NCBI GenBank assembly: GCA_033063855.1
Contig: CP093831.1
Span: 21,886,001-21,950,000 of the forward strand
Direction of reading: 5' to 3'
Length of the DNA stretch: 64,000 nucleotides
From: Smittia aterrima
Lineage: Eukaryota; Arthropoda; Insecta; Diptera; Chironomidae
The notes under the pieces are model-generated. The model did no database searches. It saw only the letters and a program-made list of their open reading frames with translations, and had not been told where the DNA came from. The translations under genes and the position numbers were made by a program. Position 1 is the stretch's first letter. The number at the start of each line of letters is the position of its first letter. Positions 23,404 to 33,333 of this stretch are shown here, in pieces.

Positions 23404-25330
23404 TTATTCTGAAGTTTTCTTATTTGCCTTCAACATTTTGAATTCTGTATTCTGACGTCGTGTAGTGTAAAATGCTTCCAGAATGTATTTCATGACGATG
23501 TAATCCTTTAATATTGACCATTCGACAATGAATGCAGCGACTGCCAACAGCAAACTTGAAGTCCAAATAACAAATCCTGGTTCAAGCATCTTCATAGTTA
23601 AAACTTTTGGTTCGTTGATTGTTCTAAAACGCTTATGATCTACATTTGGCCATGGAAGATCGGTTAAATCAGCGAATTCATGTGTGAAGGGGAGTTTGTG
23701 AGTAAAACATTGTTGAAGCTTTTGGTCAATAATCTCAAAGAGAGGATGATGACGTGGAAATTTTAGTCCGCAGATATTGACAGCAATATCTTCCTTCTTG
23801 GGATTTTTAATTGATTCTTTTTGTTCTTTTTGTGAACGTCCAAGAATAAAATTATATGAGTTCATTTGCAAAGCGGGAGCCCTGATTACTTTGTCTTTAG
23901 AATTAATAATCCCTCTGTTAAAAAATGACTCAATAAAGGTTCAGGTAAATATGTTTTACAACTTCCTACCTTTTAGAAATTTTTGAATCCGGGAACTTCC
24001 CTTTGAAATTGTCTTGCATCATAAAATTGTAGCCTAGCTTGATCATCTCTTCAATGGTTTCGACTCTTGGTTTTTCAATATCCTTCTGCATGAGCTCTAA
24101 CGTTTTTCCTTGCCACGCTGTCCGAATGATCAAGCAATAAAGAATGAACATCATCGCGAGGAATCTAGCGAAGTTTCTTCGAGGCACAACGATTTGTGAG
24201 ATTCCAAAGAAAATGCGAATTACGTTCAGTGATGGCGTTGTAACGTTTGTGCCTATGACGAAGTCTCTTGTTGATCTTTCAACACAGCAGTACAACACCA
24301 GAATCGACGCGAATGCAGCAACGAAGAAAATTGCAATCAAAGCCCAAGTGAAGTTGTCGAAAGGCATCAACAGCTTCTCGTATTCAGAATAAAATTCTGG
24401 TAGATCAAAAGTCATCACTCGCAAAGTTGTTTGTTCAACAGGGAAAGTAATGAAGTTGAGATCGAACCTGATTAGAACATAATTAAAAGTAATGTTCAAG
24501 TCGCTTTTCAAGATCACTTACGAATCGTTGTTTTTTGTATAGCGATATCTGTCATTGTTAGCTGCAGTCAAATATCCTTTTGCTTTTAACCAATCAAAAC
24601 GCATTTTCCCAGACCTTCTAGTGAAATTAGCGTTGAAGCTTTTAGAAACTATAAATTTAACAGCAAACTCCAAGTGTGACATTTCCCATAAATCCCATGG
24701 TTCTTTATCATAAACGATCGTGCATCCATGAAGATTTGCCATCTTTTTCCTTGAGAATTTATCATTTTCCCACTTTTCCGTAATTTTGTCGAATTTGTTG
24801 ACTTCAATCAATGTCAACTCTCCACATTTTCCAGGAGAGTACCAAAGGAAAGTTAGAAGTTTGATGTAATTTTCTTCGTCAACGAGAAAGTATTCGTATT
24901 GGATGATGTCCAAGAGATAAGAATTAAAATCAGCTTCTTCGTAATCTTCATCCCATGCTTTATGTACTACTAGCTTACCCCGGGCGGCTTTGCCGCCTGT
25001 CATGACGAATCTCTTCGAGTTTACCCGAAAGTTTTCCGAGCTTTTCCGAAGTTTTCCCGAAATATTTCCAAAATTTTCCGAAGTTTTCCCGACTTTTCCC
25101 GAAATTTTCCGAAGTTTTGAGTTCATGCACAACGACGCCTAATTCATTTTCTCGCCACCAGTTGCGCTAAAGTCGAGCATTACGCCACAGACAGAAGGAA
25201 AAAATTTCACATCAAGCCAATTCTTATTATTATATATTTCGGTTATTTTGTTGTTCTCTGCTCTTTTCGCGACATCGACTTTGAGAGATTCATTTTCTAC
25301 GATGGTGACGTTTTGGCAAGCATTATTCAA
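23404..25330 (-). pseudogene. IR copy F: 5'-truncated and interrupted by a 264-bp insertion
   Basis: Exon 2 (24467-23970, 498 nt) and exon 3 (23914-23404) are open and correctly spliced, with TM1, pore, TM2, S2 and TM3 all present and close to copy L. Exon 1 is broken. Only its 3' part survives (from about CQNVTI, 25330, to 24522); the signal peptide and first 115 residues or so are absent, replaced by flank-type sequence. A foreign 264-bp segment (about 24970-25233) splits the remainder after NNKITEI. Exon 3 also ends early: a TAA replaces the AAA of copy L, removing the last ten or so residues. The intact channel half could still be transcribed, but no secretion signal is visible, so I call it a pseudogene. 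Confidence 0.8.
24970..25233. mobile_element. 264-bp insertion with TTTTCCGAA iterations in exon 1 of copy F
   Basis: The boundaries are inferred by comparison with intact copies, where TATGCACTA runs directly into TTTCGG. The left end has a GC-rich hairpin GGCGGC-TTT-GCCGCC (24983-24997). The body repeats variants of TTTTCCGAAGTTTTCCCGA several times (25025-25120). A related, degraded insertion lies at 39790-40015, at the same place of another exon 1 relic. No coding content; family unknown. Confidence 0.6.
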
Positions 25331-25536
25331 TTGAAAATATTTTATTGCAATTTAAAACTCAAATAAAGTAACGCGGTGCTTTTCGTGAACTTGAAGAACA
25401 TACGCCAAAAATTTTTTTTTACGTTCTCAGCAGTCGAAATGTTTTTTTTTTTTTTCGTGAATCAAATCTAATGGCAAATGAGCAATTTGGCTTAAATTTG
25501 GCTCAAATTTCCAGGCTAGTCCCTAACTCGAAAGTT

Positions 25537-27624
25537 CTACTCTTCTTCTATTACAATTTCAATCGTGACTTGTTCTGATTTTCTGCTAATTGCTTTCAAC
25601 TGCTTGAATTCTGTATCCTGACGTCTTGTAGTGTAAAATGCCTCCAGAATGTATTTCATGACGATGTAATCCCTCAATGTTATCAACCATTCGAAGATGA
25701 AGGCAATGATGGCCAGCAGCAAACTTGAAGTCCAAATGACAAATCCAGGTTCAAGCATCTTCATAGTTAATTTTTTCGGTTCGTGGATTGTTCTAAAGCG
25801 TTTGTCATTTTCATTTGGCCATTGTGTATCGGCAAAATCGAAGAGTTTGTAAGTAAATAATTGTTCAAGTTTTTGGTCAAGAACCTCGAAGAAAGGATGA
25901 TGACGAGGAAATTTTAGTCCACAGATACTGAGAGCAAACTCTTCTTTCTTGAGAGTTTTAATAACTTTTTTTTGATTTTCTACTTTTTTTTGATCTTCTA
26001 CTTCTACTTTGAAAGCATATGAATTTGTTTGAAAAGCTAGTCCTGTCCCATATTTAGTTTTTTCCTCCCATGAAAAAATAGTTCCCCTGTTAATAAAAAG
26101 TAATTTGTTATTAGGACTGTTATTTCAGGTTAAAGGTTCAGGTAAATATGTTTTACACCTTCCTACCTTTTAGAAATTTCTGATTCTGGGAACTTCTCTT
26201 TGAAATTATCTTGCAACAAAAAATTGTAGCCTCGCTCGATCATTTGTTCAATTGTGTCTACTCCTGGTTTTTTGACGTCCTTTTGCATGAATTCGTACAT
26301 CTTTCCCTGCCATGCTGTCCGAATGATCAAGCAATAAAGAATGAACAGCATCATGAGGAATCTTGCGAAATTTCTTCGAGGTACAACGATTTGTGAGATT
26401 CCAAAGAAAATACGAACAATGTTCAACGATGGCGTTGTGACGTTTAGGCCAATGATGAAGTTTCTTGTGGTTCTGTTTGCGCAGCAGTATAAAATGGGAA
26501 TCGTCGCAAATGCAGCAACGAAAAAAAGAAATATCAGGGTCCAAGTGAAGTCATCAAAAGGCATAATCAGCTTCTCGTACTCAGAATAATATTCTGGTTT
26601 ATCGAACGTAAACAAACGGGAGGTTGTATATTCAACTGGGTACGTAATGAAGTTAAGATCGAATCTGATTAAAACATTATCAAAATTTAGGAATAAACAA
26701 GAATTTTTAAAGAATCACTTACGAATCGTGGTTTTTTGTGTAGCGATATCTGCTACTGTTAACATCAGTCAAATATGCTTTTGATTGAAACAAATCAAGA
26801 GACATTTTCCCAGATCTTCTTTTTAAAGAAGCGTTTAAGCTTTCGTACAACTTGAAGAAAACAAAATCCAACATTGTAAATGACGACAGTGCTAATCCCG
26901 AAATATCTAGTGGTTCTTCGTCATAAACGATCGTGCATCCATGAAGATTTGCCATCTTTTTCATTGAGAATTTGTCGTTTTCCCACTTCTTCGTGATCTT
27001 GTCGAATTTGTTGACTTCAATCAATGTCAGCTCGCCACATTTTCCAGGAGAGAACCAAAGGAACGTTAGAAGTTTAATATAATTTTCATCTTCAACGAGA
27101 AAGTACTCGTATTGGATGATGTCCAGAAGATACGAATTGAAATCAGCTTCTTTGTGAACTCCATCCCATGCTTTATGCACTATTTCGGTTATTTTATTGT
27201 TCTCTGCTCTTTCTTCGACATCGACTTTGAGACATTCAAGGTCTTTGATGGTAACGTTTTGGCAAAACACGAAAAGCTGTAACGGTTTGAAGTATTCGTT
27301 GTTCAAAATCAATTTCTGATTGAAATCCTTGACGAGTTCAAAATTGTCGAAGGTTATGAGAGCTGAGGAGTCGAGAAATATTTTGTCTTGGTCCAGTTGC
27401 AAGTTCTTCAGTTGAAATGGCATCGCGTTCTCGTTTAAATTCTTCAGAACTATTGACGTAATCGTGTCCGAGTCTACGCCATAATTATTGATGAACATTC
27501 TCGTTTCCAGGTGGAACAAGTGACGAGTGATGTTCCCAAATGCCTTCGACCAGATTTGCTCATTTAACAAAAATCCTTCGCACAACACTCTCAAAAACAA
27601 CACAAGCAAAAGAAAAATTTTCAT
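25537..27624 (-). CDS. Divergent ionotropic receptor, array copy G (3 exons, intact)
   Basis: Spliced CDS 27624-26723, 26664-26167, 26086-25537, 649 aa. Exon 3 was read codon by codon and is open from its acceptor to the stop. The only ATG in it is far downstream, so it looks short to a simple ORF search. The signal peptide MKIFLLLVLFLRVLCEG is followed by a mature N-terminus four residues shorter than in D. TM1 (FTWTLIFLFFVAAF), pore (TPSLNIVRIFFGIS), TM2 (RTAWQGKMYEFM), S2 (LSICGLKFPRHHP) and TM3 (FVIWTSSLLLAIIAF) are all present. It is close to D over exon 1, including the ELYESLNASLKRRS-type end region. The exon 3 N-terminus contains two tandem EDQKKVENQKK-like segments, apparently a small internal duplication. 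Tail class EIVIEEE. Confidence 0.87.
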
Positions 27625-27721
27625 TTTCTTTACTAAATTTTTCTATTTTTTACTTATTAACTCGAAGAAACTCACTCAACTGACCAAAGTTTCTACACGG
27701 AACAAAACGCTGGTTGATCTG

Positions 27722-27763
27722 TCCAATTGATAAAAATGTTTCAACATGTTTAACATTATCAGG
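27722..27763 (-). promoter_or_regulatory. Conserved upstream box of copy G
   Basis: TCCAATTGATAAAAATGTTT then CAACATGTTTAACATTATCAGG on the + strand, about 100-140 bp upstream of the start. It is nearly identical to the box of copy D. Confidence 0.55.
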
Positions 27764-28149
27764 TTCTGGAAAAGTTTTATCAACATAAGGAAATATTCAA
27801 GGTTTTAAGAATGTTTTTAGTTACACATCGTTCGTGATAGATCTTTGATAGAAAGAAAAACAAAACGTTGGTTGTCAAAAAAAAAATATGCCTCGCTAGT
27901 GACTTCCATTGAAACGAAAGTCAGACATTAAAATTTTTAAAAGGAAATAAAATCGATACACGATGCTTAATCGAAGTGACTAATTTTAAAATAATTTAAG
28001 TCAAATATAGTCTAGATAAGTAGAGTAAAACTATTGGTTCCGTGTCGTTTTAATTTCATGCGACTTGCAAATTTCAATCTTTTCGCCCAAATCCAAAAGG
28101 TTGAAGTTCCAAGTTATGCTCTATAATGTCTTATTTTTCCTCCAGAATA
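27764..28149. other. Spacer between copy G and relic H
   Basis: It contains the flank block AATCGATACACGATGCTTAA (27950-27969) shared with other units, then the 3' flank of relic H. No gene seen. Confidence 0.5.
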
Positions 28150-29095
28150 TATTTCATGACGAGGTAATCTTTTAATGTTAACCATTCGACAAATGCCGAA
28201 ACCATTCGAATGCAGCGACTGCCAACAGCAAACCTAAAATCACAATAACAAATCCTGGTTCAAGCATTTTCATAGTTAAAACTTTCGATTCGTTGATTGT
28301 TCTAGAACGCTCGTGATCTACATTCTGCCATGGAAAATATGCTAAATCAGCGATTTCATGTGGCGGGGAGTTTGTGAGTAAAACATTGTTGAAGCTTTTG
28401 CTCATAAATTTCGTAGAGAGGATGATGACGTGAAATTTGAGTCCACAGATATCTTCCTTCTTGAGATTTTTAGTTGATTCTTTTTGTTATTTTTGTGAAA
28501 ACCTAAGATTGAAACGATATGAGTTCACTTGCCAAGCGGGAGCCCTGATTACTTTGTCTCGAGAATTAATAATCTCTCTGCTAAAAATGACTCAATAAAG
28601 TTTCAGGTAAATACATCTATTCATCACTTTACCTTTTAGAAATTTCTGAATCCGGGAACTTCTCTTTGAAATTGTCTTGCATAATAAAATTGTAGCGTAG
28701 CTTGATCATCTCTTCAATGGTTTCGCCTTCTGGTTTTTCAATATCATTCTGCATGAACTCTAATGTTTTTCCTTTCCACGCAGTTCGAATGATCAAGCAA
28801 TAAAGAATGAACATCATCGTGAGGAATTTAGCGAAGTTTCTTCGAGGCACAACGTTTTGTGTGATTCCGAAGAAAATTCGAACTACGTTCAGCGATGGCG
28901 TTGTAACGTTTGCGCCTATGACGGAGTCTCTTTTTGATTTTTTAACACAGCAATACCAGAACTGTCGCGAAAGCAGCAACGAAGAAAATTACAATCAATG
29001 CTCAAGTGACCAAGTTGACTCCAAAAGATTCTCACTTAACAAAATTCCTTCGCAGAACACTCTCAAAAACAACAAAATCAAAATGAAAATTTCCA
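28150..29095 (-). pseudogene. IR relic H: signal peptide fused into exon 2, exon 3 decayed
   Basis: The first 30 or so codons of exon 1 (from the ATG at 29095, MEIS-type signal peptide) are joined near 29008 directly to the TM1 part of exon 2, with the rest of exon 1, intron 1 and the exon 2 start deleted. AAGTGA-like microhomology lies at the join. The remaining exon 2 (28979-28629) keeps pore and TM2 but is out of frame with the signal peptide. Exon 3 (28440-28150) is recognisable (EPGFVIVILGLLLAVAAF) but shortened, with internal deletions. The leader and promoter upstream are preserved. Confidence 0.83.
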
Positions 29096-29482
29096 TTTTC
29101 TTCAAAGTTTTTTTTATTTTAACTTAATAACTCGAAGAAATCCACTGACTGAACGAAACGGATGTTAGCCTCTGCAATCGTAAAATGTTTGAAAATGTTC
29201 AAAACATGTTTTATGTTGTAGAGAGTAGGATGCGAGTTTTATCATTCTAAGAATAACTTTTAAAAACGCATTATTAAATTGAAAATATTTTATTGCAATT
29301 TAAAACTCAAATAAAGTAACGCGGTGCTTTTTGTGAACTTGAAGAATAAAAGCTAGAAATTTTTTGAAGGTACTCAGAAGCTGGAATGTTCTTTTCTTCT
29401 TCGTTAATCAAATCTATTGTCAAATGAGCAGTTTGGCTTAAAGTTAGCTATAGTTTCAAGGCTAGTCCCCCACTCGAAAGTT
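29096..29482 (-). promoter_or_regulatory. Leader and promoter remnant of relic H, and 3' flank of copy I
   Basis: Bases 29176-29225 carry the box with AATGTTCAAAACATGTTTTATG, a mutated form of the palindrome. From about 29275 the sequence matches the 3' flank shared by copies G, I and K (TATTTTATTGCAATTTAAAA, then AACGCGGTGCTTTT). In gene orientation this includes an AATAAA polyadenylation-type signal for copy I. Confidence 0.45.
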
Positions 29483-31521
29483 CTACTCTTCTTCGATTAC
29501 AATTTCAATCGTGATTTGTTCTGATTTTCTGCTAATTGCTTTCAACTGCTTGAATTCTGTATTCTGACGTCGTGTAGTGTAAAATGCTTCCAGAATGTAT
29601 TTCATGACGAGATAATCCTTCAATGTTATCAACCATTCAAAGATAAATGCAATGACTGCCAACAGCAAACTTAAAGACCAAATGACAAATCCTGGTTCAA
29701 GCATCTTCATAGTTAAAACTTTCGGTTCGTTGATTGTTCTAAAGCGTTTAAGATTTACGTTTGGCCATTGCGTACCGAAGGATCTATAGAAACCAGTGAA
29801 TTTGTATGTGAAACATTGTTGAAGCTTTTGGTCAATAATCTCAAAGAGAGGATGATGACGTGGAAATTTTAGTCCGCAGATATTGGCAGCAACATCTTCC
29901 GTCTTGAGATTTTTAAGCTGTTCTTTTTGTTGTTCTTGTGAAAGTCCAAAATTGAAAATATTCAAATTTATTTGAGAAGCTGTTTTGAACTTATTTCCGT
30001 TTAAAATTTTTTCATCGTCTGAATTTAATATCCCCCTGTTAAAAAATGACTTAATAAAATTTCAGGTAAATATCTTCTTACCTATCTTCTTACCTTTTAG
30101 AAATTTCTGAATCCGAAAACTTCTCTTTAAAATTATTTTGCATCAAAAAATTGTAACCTTGCTCGATCATCTGTTCAATTGTTTCGACTCCTGGTTTTTC
30201 GATGTTCTTCTGCATGAACTCGTACATTTTTCCCTGCCATGCTGTTCGAATGATCAAGCAATAAAGAATGAACATCATCATGAGGAATCTGGCAAAGTTT
30301 CTCCGAGGCACAACGATTTGTGAGATTCCAAAGAAGATTTGTACTACGTTCAACGATGGCGTTGTGACGGTCGATCCGATGACGAAGTCTCTTGTGGATC
30401 TGTTGACGCAACAGTACAAAATGAGAATCGTCGCGAATGCAGCAATGAAGAAAATTGCAATCAATGCCCAAGTGAAGTGATCGAAAGGCATCAATAGCTT
30501 CTCGAACTCAGAATAAAATTCTATTGTATCGTTTGTCATCAAACGCGAAGTTGTATAATCAGTAGGGAAAGTTATAAAGTTGAGATCAAACCTGATTAAA
30601 AGATAATAAAAATTAAATAGGAAATCGCTTTTCAAGAATTACTTACGAATCGTTGTTTCGATATCTGTCATTGTTAGCTGCAGTCAAATATCCTTTTGAT
30701 TTTAACCAATCAAATTGCATTTCCCCAGATCTTCCAATTAAATTAGCGTTAATGTTTTTATCAAATATAAATTCAAGAGCAAACTCCAATATTAAAGTTG
30801 CAAATAAATCAAATGGTTCTTCGTCATAAACGATCGTGCATCCATGAAGATTTTCCGTCTTTTTCATTGAGAATTTTTCGTTTTCCCACTTTTTCGTGAT
30901 TTTATTAAATTTGTTGACTTCAATCAATGTCAGCTCGCCACATTTTCCAGGAGAGAACCAAAGGAAAGTTAGAAGTTTGATGTAATTTGTCTCCTCAACG
31001 AGAAAGTATTCGTATTGGATGATGTCCAGGAGATGAGAATTAAAATTAGCTTCAGAAATAATTGTGTGTTCGGTTATTTTGTTGTTCTCTGCTCTTTCTT
31101 TGACATCGACTTTGAGTGATTCAATTTCTTTGATGGTAACTTTTTGGCAAAACACGAAGAGTTGTAGCGGTTTGAAGTATTCGTTGTTCAAAATCAATTT
31201 CTGATTGAAATCTTTGGCGAGTTCGAAATTGTTGAAGGTTATGAGAGCTGAGGAGTCAAGAAAGATTTTGTCTTGTTCCAATTGCAAGTTCTTCAGTTGA
31301 AATGGCATCGCGTTCTCGTGTAAATTCTTCAGGATCGATGACGTAATCGTGTCCGAGTCTACGCCATAATTGTTGATGAACATTCTCGTTTCCAGGTGGA
31401 ACAAGTGACGAGTTATGTTCTCAAATGCCTTTGACCAGGTTTGCTCCAAAGAATTTTCACTTAACAAAATTCCTTCGCACAACACTCTCAAGACCAACAC
31501 AAGCAAAAAGTAAATTTTCAT
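29483..31521 (-). CDS. Divergent ionotropic receptor, array copy I (3 exons, intact)
   Basis: Spliced CDS 31521-30647, 30591-30094, 30035-29483, 641 aa. Exon 1 is the shortest among intact genes because the segment between NNKITE and the NSHLLDIIQYEYF block is only a few residues. Features: signal peptide MKIYFLLVLVLRVLCEG, TM1 FTWALIAIFFIAAF, pore TPSLNVVQIFFGIS, TM2 ending RTAWQGKMYEFM, S2 NICGLKFPRHHPLFE and TM3 FVIWSLSLLLAVIAF. A duplicated CTTAC donor motif occurs at exon 2's end; the inner one (30093-30089) keeps the 498-nt exon. Exon 3 begins with a copy-specific stretch (GILNSDDEKILNG). Tail class EIVIEEE. Confidence 0.88.
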
Positions 31522-31571
31522 TTTTTCTAAATTTTCAACTTATTAACTCGAAGAAATTCACTCAACTGAAG

Positions 31572-31645
31572 AATGTTTATATACAAAGCTAAACATTGAC
31601 CTGTCCAATTGATAAAAACGTTTCAACATGTTTTACATTATCAGG
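31572..31645 (-). promoter_or_regulatory. Promoter box of copy I with TATA-like motif
   Basis: The conserved box occupies 31604-31645 (AATTGATAAAAACGTTTCAA then CATGTTTTACATTATCAGG on +). Closer to the gene, 31577-31586 reads as TGTATATAAA on the minus strand, also seen before K, M and K'. The TATA-like motif lies only about 15 nt from the conserved GTCAGTTGA-like site, so which one sets the transcription start is unclear. Confidence 0.45.
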
Positions 31646-31904
31646 AACAGGAAAAGTTTTATCAACATAAGGAAATATTCAAGGTCTCAAGAATCTTTTC
31701 AGTTACACATTGCGTGTTAGATCGTCGATAGAATAAAAACAAAACTTTGGCTGTCAACAGAATAGAGACATAAGTCAGACAAAAATGAGACAATTTTTAC
31801 GATTGAGGAAAAGCGGGTAGTTTTTGGTAATTTAAGGGTTTCACTTCTTCGAACATTTGCGGACAGGACAAGAAATAGTGGTGGGATTTTACTGGGTTAA
31901 CTGG

Positions 31905-32075
31905 TCAGAAATGGATCCAATGTGTGAAGCTTGCATTTTCTGATATTGTTTGCTTTATCTCGACCAGCTAATGATTTTATGTAAAGAACTCAATGCTCTA
32001 ACTCCAAAAAGAAAAGAAGTTTCTCTTGGCGCTGGTCGAAAGTGGACTCAAATCTGGTCCAGCTCTGGGATCCAA
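31905..32075. repeat. Dispersed repeat related to the 21.5-kb tandem unit, inverted
   Basis: In reverse complement this stretch shares CTTTACATAAAAT, the GAGTTAGAGCATTGAGTTCT region and TTGGATCC-type motifs with the 130-bp units at 21551-21824, together with a GGCGCTGG-flanked end. It occupies the position where exon 3 of relic J should be. Confidence 0.5.
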
Positions 32076-32129
32076 GAATTTGTTCAATCACGCTAAACCT
32101 TTCTTGTGAAGAAAAATTTCAGGTAAATG

Positions 32130-32390
32130 TTCATCTTCTTACCTTTTAGAAATGTCTGAATTCGGGAACTTTTCTTTAAAATTTCTCTTCATCCAAAAAG
32201 TGTAGCTTAGCTCGATCATCTGTTCAATCGTTTCGACTTTTGGTTTTTCAATATCCTTTTGCATGAACTCGAGGATTTTCATGCTCGAGCATGAACTTCG
32301 AATGATCAAGCAATAAAGGATAAACAGCATCATGAGGAATCTAGGGAAGCTTCTCCGAGGCGAAACGACTTGCGTGATTCCAAAGAAAGC
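32130..32390 (-). pseudogene. IR relic J: central exon 2 fragment
   Basis: The segment matches exon 2 from just before the pore/TM2 region to SEISKR-type end (GITQVVSPRRSFPRFLMMLF, TM2, then NFKEKFPNSDISKR) with its normal donor. The TM2 end is altered: RTAWQGKM has become RSSCSSMK. The 5' part of exon 2 is replaced by unrelated sequence from about 32391, and exon 3 is missing. Not functional. Confidence 0.85.
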
Positions 32391-32735
32391 TATATCGCAC
32401 GGTGGTATCTCCGGCCTATACGCCGGTAACACTCCGGCCCATTACTCAATTCGTTTAATATAGTAGTTATGCGTTTGAAGTTTTGTGATTTTGAGTTGAC
32501 CGCTGCTTCACATATTGGTGTCTAAGTTCGACTAGTAGGTGGTAGTTTAAGGGTGTATTGGCGATAACAGAAGGGAAGAAGCTGGGCTGCCCATTTTCAA
32601 TAGGGCTCTTTCTAGAGTCAATACAAAGCCACATATTGAATTTAGGTGCTCTAGCTGCTTTCGTTCGAGAGTTATCGTGTTCTCAAACGCACACACGCAC
32701 GGGAATCTGGACAGGAAAATTTTTATTCACTTTTC
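32391..32735. other. Foreign segment replacing the 5' half of relic J
   Basis: About 345 bp with no resemblance to IR units, lying between the exon 2 fragment and the 5' leader of relic J. It starts with a GC-rich palindromic patch (CTCCGGCCTATACGCCGGTA) and has ACGCACACACGCACG near 32690. A 61-codon open frame (32558-32743) has no recognisable domain. Possibly a retroelement fragment; no target duplication is evident. Confidence 0.45.
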
Positions 32736-33297
32736 TTTCATAACTCGAAGAAATCCACTCAACTGACAGAACAAAACGGATGTTAACCTATCCAATCGTT
32801 AAAATGTTTGAACATGTTCAAGACATGTTTAATGATGTTAAGAGTAGGACGCGAGTTTTATCAGCATAAGAAACTATTCTAGACTCGTAGAACATTTTTG
32901 GTTACACATTGTGCGTGATTGACCTTAGATGAAATGACAAACAAAATATTATTTTTCCTGAAGTGCTGTGCATTCCTAATTAACACGAATGAACCAGAAG
33001 ATTGATATTAAACAAACTGAGAAAATATTTAGAAATTGTAAAAGTGATAATTGGTTTGAGAATTTGGACTTTTAGTCTCGTCCACGTTTGAACGTTTTGC
33101 TAAGAATCACTTTTATAAAAGCATTATTCAATTGAAAGTATTTTATTGCAATTTAAAACTCAAAAAAGTAACGCGGTGCTTTTCGTGAACTTGAAGAACA
33201 TAAGCTAAAAATTTTTGAAGGTACTCAAAGCCGGAATGTTCTTTTCTTCTTCGTAAATCCAATCTAATGGCAAATGGGCAGTTTAGCTTTAATTTAG
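32736..33297. promoter_or_regulatory. Orphan leader and promoter of relic J, and 3' flank of copy K
   Basis: The conserved leader (ATAACTCGAAGAAATCCACT) is followed by the perfect palindrome TTGAACATGTTCAA at 32808-32821, so the control module survives although its coding part is gone. From about 33120 the 3' flank shared with G and I begins, with TTTATT (AATAAA on -) at 33142-33147, about 190 nt beyond the stop of copy K. Confidence 0.5.
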
Positions 33298-33333
33298 CTC
33301 AAATTTCCAGACAAGTTCCCTCACTCAAAAGTT

